From Nematostella vectensis (Eukaryota; Cnidaria; Anthozoa; Actiniaria; Edwardsiidae): a stretch of DNA of 64,000 nt. Below, piece by piece: positions 22,091 through 33,261 of the stretch. The stretch covers positions 7,881,519 to 7,945,518 of the forward strand of contig NC_064036.1 in NCBI RefSeq assembly GCF_932526225.1, in the 5' to 3' direction. A program made the position numbers and the translations under genes. Below the pieces are notes generated by a model, which was given only the letters and a program-made list of their open reading frames with translations, searched no databases and had not been told where the DNA came from. Every line of letters begins with the position of its first letter. Positions within the stretch are counted from its first letter, which is position 1.

Positions 22091-25000
22091 CTACCAGACG
22101 GCGCACTTTGCGGTCGGGTTCATCGGTGATCCTACTGTGCAGTCGAAAGCTTTAGCAAACGCAGCGGAGTTTCGCAAAGTGCCATTCACACTGTACAGAA
22201 AAAACGGGCAGCAAATTAAGTGGCTATTTACGTCTGTGTGCAACTATAAAATGCAACAATGCTTCGTTCTCAAACATGTGTGTTTTAGTTTCTTTTCGAC
22301 ACTAAAGTTTTTTCAATACAAAACAATATCACATAATTTTGAACCAGAGGAAACTCACCGCCATGGTGTTGGGCTGTAGTTAGCAAAACCAGCTTTTGCC
22401 TCCTCTTCCGTAATGATAGCGCACCAACTCTACGACAACACGAGGGTAATGTTATCAACACAAGCTCACGTGATGTGACGGTGGTGGTATGGGTCAGTTC
22501 CGTATTTGGACTACACTCTTTTTTTATAAGAACGTCTAATTTACAGTTGAGGCGGGGACGTTCTTATTTTTGGGAAATTCTAAAGCTATATATGTTATTA
22601 ACGATGTTCTTAAATTTTAGTTTGTATAAGAATATAATACCCAATGAATTATGAGGAAGAGAATAAACACTTATGATTAATAGTAATAATAAGGTTGTTA
22701 CTATGAGCACAATTTGATTCTGCATTTTATAACGCATCAGGACTAAAAAAGAAAAAAATCTGCTTTCTGAGCCGCGCCATGTTCTTACTTAGCATGTTTT
22801 TTTAAAAACATTAAAAGTTTTAAAAATTTTGTGGAATCTCGGGCTGGAAGTACTTATAAAATAGGTCCTTGTATAAAAAAAAGAGTGTAACGAAACAGGC
22901 TTGCGAACATCTTCTTGAGCATTCAACACATTTTTAGTTGAGCAAGGTCAGGTAAAGTGTTAAACGTTTTCCCAATCAGCGATTCAAATATATTGACAAA
23001 TCCTTTATTAGAGACTTCCTGGACAAGGCCAAAAAAGTCTTGATCAGTAAGCCGTGAAAAATTCCTTCCCTATTATCAAATAATATTTACCTGAGCGAAG
23101 CTTAGAAAGAAAATTTGATCACTTGAGAAGCTTGTCCCGGGAAGACGCGGCTCGAACCCGTACTCCTTCTTCCATGCATTATATGCCTAGAAAAAAGGGA
23201 AGTGGAACAAAATGGTCACATGTGGGACACAACCATTCCGCGTATTGTTTTAAATGTTTTCTTTCCCAAACAAGTGACCACCAAAATGAAAAAAAAAATT
23301 ACATCGTCCCCAGAGTCTTCAGGTAATTTTAAAAGACGCCATATTGAAAATTACCCAGAAACCCTGGAGACGAGGTTGAATGAGAAGCTGATGTTCTTAG
23401 GTTTAAAGCTAATGCCTTTCTTAACAGGTCGGTTTTTATGACGTTACGAGACTTCCGTGTAAGGTTCCCTACCTCGTGTGCTTGCATCATTCCTGAGTTA
23501 TCAGCGATGTTTTCCGACAGACTGTCTGATCCTTTTACCTGACATATACAACGTAAATAAGTAGTTATACGAGTTGTATATTGACCTACCTGATCATCGC
23601 GTCTAACCTGCTCTCCATAGTAAGAATATGAGTTGTACTGATTCACGAGGCATTGGGCCTTTTCTGTGAACTTCGAAAGCGTGTCAGCGGTCCACCAAGA
23701 GGCGCGGTTACCATGCTGGTCAAAGTCTTTCCCTGTGTAAAGCAATAAAAATACTTGGAAAACAGACATATAGGTGTATGGACTTAAACGTCACGCATTC
23801 CATACCTGCATTGTCAAAGCCATGGAGTAACTCATGCCCGACTGTGCTACCGATAGCCCCATAGTTCACGGCCCTGGAGTCAAAGATAGGCAGTGAGAAG
23901 ATGACCGATAACCCGGTGTAGTTACCCTTACCCGGTGTAGTTATTACCCTTACCCGGTGTAGTTACCATTACCCGGTGTAGTTACCCTTACCCGGTGTAA
24001 TTACCCTTACCCTGTGTAGTTATTACTCTTACCCTGTGTAAATACCCTTACCCGGTGTAGTTACCCTTAACCGGTGTAGTTACCCTTACCCGGTGTAATT
24101 ACACTTACCCGGTGTAGTTACCCTTACCCGGTGTAGTTATAACCCTTATACAGTGTAGTTACCCTTACCCGGTGTAGCTACCCTTACCCGGTGTAGTTAC
24201 CCTTACCCGGTGTAATTACCCTTACCCGGTGTAGTTACCCTTACCCGGTGTAGCTACCCTTACCCGGTGTAGTTACCCTTACCCGGTGTAATTACCCTTA
24301 CCCGGTGTAGTTACCCTTACCCGGTGTAGCTACCCTTACCCGGTGTAGTTACCCTTACCCGGTGTAGTTACCCTTACCCGGTGTAGTTACCCTTACCCGG
24401 TGTAGTTACCCTTACCCGGTGTAATTACCCTTACCCGGTGTAGTTACCCTTACCCGGTGTAGCTAACCTTACCCGGTGTAGTTATTACCCTTACCCGGTG
24501 TAGTTACCCTTACCCGGTGCAGTTACCCTTACCCGGTGTAGTTACCCTTACCCGGTGTAGTTACCCTTACCCGGTGTAGTTACCCTTACCCGGTGTAATT
24601 ACCCTTACCCGGTGTAGTTACCCTTACCCGGTGTAGTTTTCTTTACCCAGTGTAGTTACCCTCACCCGGTGTAGTTACCCTCACCCAATTACCCTTACCC
24701 GGTGTAGTTACCGTCGTAGAACGGTGGCTGAAGCTGAGCAGCTGGGAAAACTAAATACAAAGTGAAAAAAGGTCCAGTGAGAGAGCCCTCTATGGTAGTA
24801 CAACATCCAGTGAGAGAGCCCTCTATTTTGGTACAACATCCAGTGAGAGAGCCTTCTATTGTGGTATAACATCCAGTGAGAGCCCTCTATTGTGGTACAG
24901 CGTTTACTTCGAAGAAAACGCCGAAGTACCATTTGTATACGAGAACAACGCACCTACTCTGGTGAAGCTGTCTTCGTAATAAGCGTTGACTTTGACGGGC

Positions 25001-28000
25001 GTCATAGCTAACCTGGAAAATGTGAGAAAAATAGGCTCCTTGGAAAGAAAAACACGTCATTTTTATACACAAAAGTGATACCAAGATACGGCAAAATCCA
25101 GGCGGTGGGGTCCAGAAATGATTTCACTGACCACGGATCAGTTAAGGTAAAATCTGCATACTTAGCTCTGGCAACAGGTCACTAGATCCATTTAGAAACT
25201 TGTTTTTTTTTCCAAATAATTACATAGAATTAACCTTCTTTTTAACTATATCAAGGAGTCAAACTCATTTTGTTAAATGAGCAGACTGGGGTCCGGAGCC
25301 CCCCTCTAGACATATGTCTGTACCCTCTGGACATATGCCTGTACCCTCTGGACATATGTCTGTACCCTCTGGACATATGCCTGAACCCTCTGGACATACG
25401 CCTGTACCCTCTGGACATATGCCTGAACCCTCTGGACATATGCCTGTACCCTCTGGACATATGCCTGTACCCTCTGGACATACGCCTGAACCCTCTGGAA
25501 GGAGTGATGCCCCTATATGTAGAAAGGTCTTGCTGAGGAAGACGAGGTGACGTTGTCGGATACTTACTGGTCACGGTCTTTGACTTTCCCTACTCTTGCC
25601 AGATTCTTCTTATTGAAGGACTTTTGCAGCGAAACCGAGCTGTCAAAGTACTTGCTCACATCCACAGTAACCTAGTAATACAGTTATGGTAACCTTAAGG
25701 TTTACATGATGGGGTCAGTATGTTTCCCTTGGGCTGTAATTCGTGTTTTGTTGTCTATTTTAGTACTTGTAGCAAGCAATACGTAGGTTCTTGTTCATGT
25801 AACGTTTCACCTTCTACAGTTTGCCCTGAAGAAATCTTTATAAAGAGGAGAATTTGGCAGAGTAGTCGTCAGAATTGACTATGACAAAGCCAAAATGTTG
25901 TTGGTGTGGGGATGGTAGGCTTATATTAATGTCTACAATAAAATATTAAATGTGATGATGATGGTGGTGATGGTTTAACATCTGAGGCGGGCAAATACTC
26001 ACATCACTAAACTTGTTATCTAATTCGGTATCATCTTTGAGGTACGGTGGGTATCCAATGCTTGCAGTTGTTACCTTTGCCTTTAAAACATGATTTAAGC
26101 TTAAAATCGATACTAAAAAATAGTTGGTTCATTATGAGGAAGAGGGAGAAAAGAAGAAAGTGGTTATGATGATGTGGAAATCAAGAAAAAGACGTTGATG
26201 ATTATGATGATTGAAATAGAAAAAATGTTGATAATGATTATATAAAAATAGGAAAATGTTGATAATGATTATGATAAAATAGTAAATGTTAATGATGATT
26301 GAAAGAGAGAAGTGTTGATCATGTTAATATTGGTTAGAACAAAAAGGATGAGTAAGAAAGACTTTAATAGCAACATGCACCTTTTGGGCGGCAGCTGATT
26401 TAGTATCGTCGTCCATCCAAGTGTTAGACTGCAACTTATCCAAAAAAACTGTCTTGATGCGCTCAGCCATATTCTCGATCTAAAGACGAGGTGGAAAAAG
26501 TTTAAAACTATGTGCTTCTTGATTATGATATGGGAAATGCCGTCTGATGAACAGGTAAATCCGTCTTTCGTCGCACTTTATTAACATTTGTTGGGAGATG
26601 CTCGCAATCATAAATGAGAACGAGAGCGGGAAGCATTCTCAATCTATATACGTCTCTGTATTCTCACGTCTACGGCTATATGGCTTGTAAGGCACACTTG
26701 ATCGGTCAAACACCTTAAATCACCTTAAATCTAAAAAAACATTACCCATTTCTTATCGGCCTCCGAGAACTTCTTATCGATAAAAATCCTTGAGAGAGGC
26801 ATGCCGAACGCATTAATATCCATGGCTCTGTTGTAGCAAAAGTCGCTCCTCCTGAGTGCGGAGTACTCCGAACCCTTGCCAAGCGCTGTCATGAGCGCGT
26901 TGTAAGCCGCGATGTTGCTTCTACCGAAGTCCACGGAAAACAAGTCGAGAATCTGCCATACCAGGAAATTAGCCAACGTTCTAGAAAACCAAATTTGTAG
27001 ATGGTTCCCTTGTCAGGGGATGAAACCAGACATTTTCGACAACAATGTATATTTTTTTAGCACGTTTTATAACAGTCAAGCCACCCCCTGCTAGTCAATG
27101 AAGTCTACCATTTTTAAAATGATAATAAAATAACACCTCGCGCTGTTTGTTAGAAAAGACTTCTTCGCGCGGATAGGTAAGTGAGTACAAAGGCACGCAT
27201 TAAGCCTAGTCCCAGGTGTTCTCACCGGGTTTCCGGTCAGAAAATAATCGTGAGGCAGCGTAAAGCCTAAGACGGGCACAACTCTTATCAACCACAGTTA
27301 ACCCAATAAAGAAAGAGGGATGAGAACGCCTGAAACTGAACAGACACACGCTAGTGGAATGTTGATCGAATGATAAAACATAAGTCATCACCTGTCAAGT
27401 TTTTGTCATTTCTATTAAGACCCTCTCTAGATAAATACACGGGTGAGTTTCATTGCTTGATTATGCATCAAATGCTTCAATGATTACTAAAATAAACGAT
27501 ATGCTCCATGCATTTCTAACTGAAAAACATTAACAAACACCCCTCCCACTTCCAGCCCATCCATGCGAAATATGGCCAAGAATCACATAGTGGTCAACCT
27601 ATCAGACTTACCTTTTGGGCGTGGACTGTATAAGTGACATCAGGCTTTTGAGGAAAGGCATTCCATGTACTACTACTGTAGTGGAATCACCCACGACGTA
27701 ACCAACATCTGAGAATACTCCTCGCAAAAGGTTGGACCAGTTGACCTGCGTGGAAGCAGTCGCATTAGCAAGGGAAGTCACATCACCCTGGATTGCGTGA
27801 CATGACGTAAGATCAGACAACCAATCACCCACCTGCTCGGTCCCCACGCGCGTGACAAATTCGTTTAAGGTGATTCGATCATAAAGTGGCGCATAGCCAG
27901 ACGAGTCCATGATCTAAAAAAAGAAAACAGTTACCAGAACACGTCAAGACTTGACACGAGTTACCACGACACGTCACGACATGACACGAGTTATCACGAC

Positions 28001-31000
28001 ACGACTCGAGTTACCACGTCACGACATTGTCATTGTCATACACGAGTTACTACGACACGTCACAACATGACGCACAACATGAGTTACCAGGACACGTCAC
28101 GACATGACACGACCCCAGTTACCACGTCCTCACTGGAGGCTGCAAACCAGACAGGAAGCATCGGGGTAAAAACAAACTTCATCAGACAACTGGCCCTTTA
28201 CAAGAAAGTATACTTTTTTTGGGGGGGGGGGGGGGGTAGGATGATTTCAAATAATATTTGATAGACATAATGGAATTGGATAGGACCGCTTGCTTACATT
28301 AGCGATTTGTTGTTCGAAGGCGATGATTTCATCGATATCCGCGGCAGACACGCTACTGTTGACAGCACTCAGAATCGCTGTTATGTAGGTGCGGTATGCG
28401 TTCCTCACCTGGAATGCAAATTACAATATGGATTAATAATGATGATGAGGATGACGACGAGGACGATGATGATGATTATGATGTTGACTAAGATAAAGGC
28501 ATCAACAATGACAATGATGGCTATAATGATGATTATGATGATGATGCTGAGGATTATGAAGATGATGAATTGTGGTGATCAAAATGATGTTGATGAGTAA
28601 TGTGATGAAAGTGATATTATGGCAGGCATAAGAGTGGTAAGGGTTACGACCGTAATGGCTACTAATGTAAGCAAATTGGGTAACAGATTTTAAGAAGATA
28701 GTTTAGGTCTTACTGTTGGATCTGCGGCTTTGAGGTCTGCTCGACTCAGTCGAAAACTTGGTTCTGAAATCTAGAAAATTGAGAAAACGGATTTCATCTT
28801 AGCATCCATTTACTTTATCTAACGGAGACCATTCCCTGTCCTCAGCAAAAAACAGCCAAGGTCATTGTTGTTGGTCAAAAGGAGACGCTACATAAATTCT
28901 TTATACACCTATATAGTCGTCTTCTTTGAACCTTGCACCACATAAGTGACTTACAGCTATACAAAATATTTAAAACCAACTGATTATGATGTTTTTCAAT
29001 CGCTAGAAATTATGACAATATTTCAATATCTTTACGTTCAGGCGCGAAAACAGGGGGGGAGGCGCACAGCTTGCATCCCCCCTGGCCACCAACAATTAGC
29101 CAATTTTGTCAAACACTTTTTCAGTGTGATACCTGTGACTGGGCATCCCCTCTCAGCCAATCTTGGGTACGTGCCTAAAAGAAAGACAAGTAAGAAGGAG
29201 GAGAGCTGACCGTACCGTGATAGTATATGTACTTGTGTTGCGCTGGTCCAGTTCCACGCCAAACTTGAAAAGGCCAGAGATACCCAGCTCTTTTATCAGC
29301 TTGGTCAGCGTTATCGTCAAGTTCCAGCCAGACGGCGTCCAGGTGGAAGACAAAGCTGCGCACGACCCGTAATCTGAGATAAGTTTCTGCGCGAAAGCAC
29401 TACTCTCGGTTAGATTGGTGTTGAGGCAAGCATCGTAAAACTTCAATCCCTTTGTCACAGCAGATATCTAGATATTTTCGAACAAAACCACAGTACCTTT
29501 AGATTTTTATTTACAAAAAATAGTTATAGTGACGAATTTGATGTCGATGACGTGGAGTGTGGTCAGACGTGATGATATAAGTGAAAATAATGATGACGGT
29601 GACAATGGTGATGATGATGATGACGTAATGGTGATGATGATGACGTAATGATGATGCTGATGATGACAATGGTGACAGGCGCGGATCCAGGATAAATTCT
29701 GACCTGTTAACGGGAAAAAAGGGCTGAACACTGTCGCCTCAATAACCAAAATGAAGACATTCACCTCATACTTAACCGTACTAAATAGAAACATTTTGAC
29801 GTGTTAACGGGAAAAAAGGGCTGAACACTGTCGCCTCAATAACCAGAATGAAGACATTCACCTCAAACTTAACGTACTAAATGGAAACATTTTGACCTGT
29901 TCACGTAAACAGCCGTAAAAAGGTCTCGATCAGCGCCTGGGTGATGTTCATGACGTAATGGTGGCGACTATGTAATAAATGTTTCATGCGAACCTTTGAG
30001 TAGCGGGCTCGCGTCTCGAGGTTCACGATATTCTCTTTCATGAACGCGTCGATTTCCGCCTTCAACTTAGAGCTGACGTCCCATGATTTCTGCCCGCTAG
30101 GGATAGGGTTTCTTTTCATCCACCCACCACAGGCATACAGGTAAAAATCATCACAAGGCTTGATAGTCCTGTCGATCGAGTTGAGCAGCTCTTGGGAAAT
30201 AAGATTTGACCATGTGAGACACGAATTTTCATCATCATCATCATCGTCGTCGACGTCGTCGTCGTCATCATCATCATCACAATCATTATCGTCTCGGTCA
30301 AGATTATTAGTAAAATTAACATAATTAATTGTGATATCAATTACGATGAACAACGATCATTCTCTTTGCTTTTCTGACATACACCTATTTCAAACAAGGC
30401 TGAACTCCGAGAATCCATGTAGCGTTACCTGCAGTGCCCGCTTGGGTAAGCAAGCAGGATGAGTAAATAAGAATAACTAATAACAATATCTTTAGGTTTG
30501 GGAAGTGATAGCATTCTTGTTTATGTCTCTGTTAACATTCACATGGTTTTCAAAGACCAGGGATTCAGTCATTTATACTTTACCATAAAAATGTTTCTAA
30601 TTCATCATACAATAAAAATAATGCTCCCATCATCACGAAACAATATCCTTATCAGAATAATTAATATCAAGAAATATCGAAACCCCTGCAAAGAATTCTC
30701 ATCACCGCCACAAACTTTACTACAGCCGAATCAGTAATGATTTTAACACCTTTGGTCATCACTGGGTAATTCAATAACAGCAATGATAGAAAGCCACTTG
30801 TGTGAAGAAAACCAATTTACTACTTTGAATCACGCGAAAGTGGGATTCGCAGCGGTCGAGTTCTTATTTGGGATTATTTTGACTTGCAAATCGCAGTTCC
30901 AAAACAAGCGTCTATCCAAGGCTATGAAATATTTACCACAACTTGACGTGTCTGGTCAAATTGTAGGGCATCTATGAAATGTATAAAAAAGTACAAGTAG

Positions 31001-31352
31001 TGCACTCCACATTTTCTCTAAAAGTTTAAAGAAATCAAAAGAAACTACTTTGCGATTGTTGTCCTTTAGATAAAATTCAAATTTATTGCAGGAGAAATAA
31101 AGATAGCAGAAAAATTAGGGGCAATGTAGGGTGTTGGTTGATTTTTTTTAGTGAAAAATCAATTCCTCACACTTTAGAATTACCTGAAGCTGCGGTGATA
31201 CAACCCTGACTTGTGCACACCTCGATAGGAGCAGTCGTGGTCTTCGCTTTCTCTGATACTTCCACAGCAAACAAGACTACAAATACTATAGCAAATACCG
31301 AAAGCACTGTGGTCACGAATATGAGTGTTTTCTCCAACCGCGATAAAGCCAT
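22091..31352 (-). CDS. Neprilysin-like M13 zinc metallopeptidase (18 exons, ~746 aa)
   Basis: Type II membrane ectopeptidase of the neprilysin/ECE family that trims extracellular peptides. Exons (minus): 31184-31352, 29994-30190, 29216-29467, 28714-28770, 28298-28408, 27612-27913, 26746-26980, 26381-26479, 26003-26080, 25568-25671, 24954-25012, 24699-24750, 23806-23873, 23608-23732, 23473-23538, 23091-23186, 22359-22429, 22091-22190; all join in phase. A short cytosolic tail is followed by one transmembrane helix (~10-33), then the Cys-rich KPCDDFYLYACGGW motif, VNAYY, LQPPFY, the zinc site HELLH (~585-589), SENIADNSG with the third zinc ligand Glu (~645) and the C-terminal CAVW. Length matches human neprilysin. 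In the last-but-one exon the family's DxHSP histidine is Tyr (ANYSPTPWR). Intron 12 is a splice-donor minisatellite. Confidence 0.94.
23911..24713 (-). repeat. 19-bp minisatellite made of the M13 exon 12 end plus splice donor
   Basis: About 42 copies of a 19-bp unit, read on the minus strand as gtaactacaccgggtaagg. The copy at the right edge (24699-24713) is coding: exon 12 ends GACGGTAACTACACCGG and the donor is GTAAGG. The array then fills intron 12 (23874-24698) up to about 37 bp before the exon 13 acceptor. Each intact unit repeats CCGG/GTAAGG. A few units carry 2-3-bp insertions (gttatta on the plus strand). Read-through gives an in-frame TAA right after the first donor. Confidence 0.97.
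24775..24900 (+). repeat. ~34-bp tandem repeat in M13 intron 11
   Basis: Four copies of a unit including catccagtgagagagccctc and tattgtggtac. It lies close upstream (minus strand) of the exon 12 acceptor, but its sequence does not match the exon. Confidence 0.9.
25300..25503 (+). repeat. 21-bp minisatellite in M13 intron 10
   Basis: About ten copies of ctctggacatatgcctgtac(c), with variants gtctgtacc, gcctgaacc and tacgcctg. Because the unit is a multiple of three, all six frames may stay open and give repeat peptides. No link to adjacent splice sites is seen. Confidence 0.95.
27920..28130 (+). repeat. Imperfect ~30-bp repeat in M13 intron 5
   Basis: Repeated strings cacgagttaccacgacacgt and cacgacatga alternate irregularly just upstream (minus strand) of the exon 6 acceptor. 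Periodicity is about 30-45 bp and degenerate. Confidence 0.7.
29698..29905 (+). repeat. 106-bp tandem duplication in M13 intron 2
   Basis: Two adjacent copies beginning with a gtgttaacgggaaaaaaggg-like string and ending near aaacattttgacct, differing at only a few positions. The high identity indicates a recent duplication. No coding or splice-site content is recognised. Confidence 0.85.
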
Positions 31353-33261
31353 GACGGCAGATTTCTGACTATAGGAGGATAGGAGGAGGATACTTAGAAA
31401 CCAGAAGAGAAAGATGGCGAGCTCAAATATTCTCTCTCTGGCTGAGTTAAAAGCGAAGAGTGTCCATAACAGTGCGATAGATGTGGTTAAATATTCATAA
31501 CGTCCAACTGTGCAAGAATGAAATCTGCATTCAATTCAATGTTGCTCTAAAATAGGCTTGAAAGAAAAAAATAAATTGTATAAACATTTTATAACCCCCG
31601 AACACTAATCCTTCTTTAAACAAGTTAAAAACCGGGTTGCCTCATAAAGTCGCCTCGTAAAGTTTTCTTTTTCTTATCAAAAATGGCGTGAAAAAATGTG
31701 TTGAGAAAATTTGAATGTTCATCAAATGTTGACCAAGAACCGGGTGAAACACTTTACCTACATTTCCTGCCATCCCCATTTTCGTTCTCATTTAAAAGTC
31801 AAAGAATAGCTAAAATCACCTATTTAAATTAAACCTAAAATGACTTTTAAACAAAGGGAAAGATAAAAGAGTTTTAAAAAGAGTATTAAAAAGTCGTAGA
31901 AGCTGTTTCATTTGTTTAACGTTATGTATAAAACGTCAGTATGTGTCAGAACCGGATGTTTTGTTTTTCATTCCATTCCTTTACATTGCATTATTTTTTA
32001 GGAATGTAAACATTAGAACAAAATGGCACATTTTAAAATACGTTTAAGGTCATATTTTCATTTTGAAAAGACTTCAGGGCAGTAACTTCCCTCTCTTTTC
32101 TCACCTGTCGATCGGCAAAAATTAATTTACTTTCATCTGAGCAGTTGTGATTCGATTCTATTCGATCCCAGAAATAAATATAAAACAAATAGATAGCACA
32201 CCAAGATGTTAGCATTCAAATCAAAATATATTATATTCTTGATTATTTTTACAAGCTGGTGATTTGGGCAATTAATTTACAATTCTGCAGTTCGGCCATA
32301 CATATAATTTGATCCTTGGTCTTTCTCACTAAGTGGGACGCGTTCACATCTTTTAAAAACATTATACACCTATTTCAATTAAGGTTACACCCGCGAATCA
32401 ATGTATCGTAACCCGCAGTGGTTCATGGGTAACATATAAATGGCTGAATCCTGGTCTCTGAATGCCGTATGAACGTTTCTAGGTACATAAACAAGAATGC
32501 TAAAGCTCTCCAAACCTGTGTTTGACTTTATTTATACACTTGTTTTATTATTTATTTGATACCCATGAAGCACTGCGGGTTACGACACAAAGATTCTCCG
32601 AGTGCAACCGTTATTTGAAATGGGTGTATGACATCGACCCTTTCGACCCTGGGCTAAAAGTTACGATCGCATGTTATGGCTGAGAAAGGATAAGTTTACT
32701 GATTATCACTTGGTTCAATTGCGGAACACGTGGTTCTAATCTATGATCACGTGATTTTTCGATTCTCATGTTTTAATTGATGATCACGTGGTTCAATTGC
32801 GGATTTTCTTTCCTCGATCACCATGTGTACGTGTATCCATTGATTATTATGTGGTATATTCAAATGTTTCACTTCACTTCGAATGAAGGCTATCCCTTTA
32901 AACCCCACAATGTCTTTGCGTCAGTAAAAATGAATTTATAGTGGACATGACTTTAAAAGTACGATTTCAGTTCACAGTAATTTATATATTTTCTAATCAA
33001 GTCTGTCATTCAGACACCCGTCCACAAAAAAATTCATACAGAACTCAGATTTAAAAAAATCTTTTTGACAGATCTTAGTCTACTTTATCATTTTGGCATC
33101 ATCCAGAATCAGCAATCGTATATAAAAATATTCTCTAAGAACACTCACAGTACAAACATTGGTATCAAAATGTATGACATTGGGACGCCCAGCTAAACTA
33201 ACAAGTTACTTTATAAAAGCTGAATATGCTGTACATTTATGGCCGGATATGACGTCATAAC
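31353..33261. other. Intergenic region between the M13 peptidase and the RhoGEF 3' end
   Basis: The left part is upstream of the M13 start codon, so it should hold that promoter, though no clear TATA box was found. It contains the family A element (32363-32630). At 32700-32860 there are repeated gatcacgtg palindromes (E-box-like cacgtg) with shared flanks such as ggttcaattgcgga, suggesting a degenerate ~40-60-bp duplication. No gene is seen. Confidence 0.5.
32363..32630. mobile_element. MITE-like dispersed repeat, family A, copy 2
   Basis: Ends tacacctatttcaattaa (left) and ttatttgaaatgggtgta (right) are imperfect inverted repeats. The interior matches 10830-11076, including gtggttcatgggtaa and gatacccatgaagcactgcg. 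No coding capacity. Confidence 0.85.

Noticed and set aside
23130..23165. B-box-like gggttcgagcc on the minus strand
   Set aside because: It is coding sequence of M13 exon 16 (G-F-E-P) with no A-box or cloverleaf.
23911..24713. CRISPR-like regular array
   Set aside because: There are no variable spacers; units are contiguous and derive from the exon 12 boundary of a spliced eukaryotic gene.
25251..25574. Open frames over the 21-bp repeat
   Set aside because: Unit is a multiple of three without stops and lies in an M13 intron; no independent evidence for coding.
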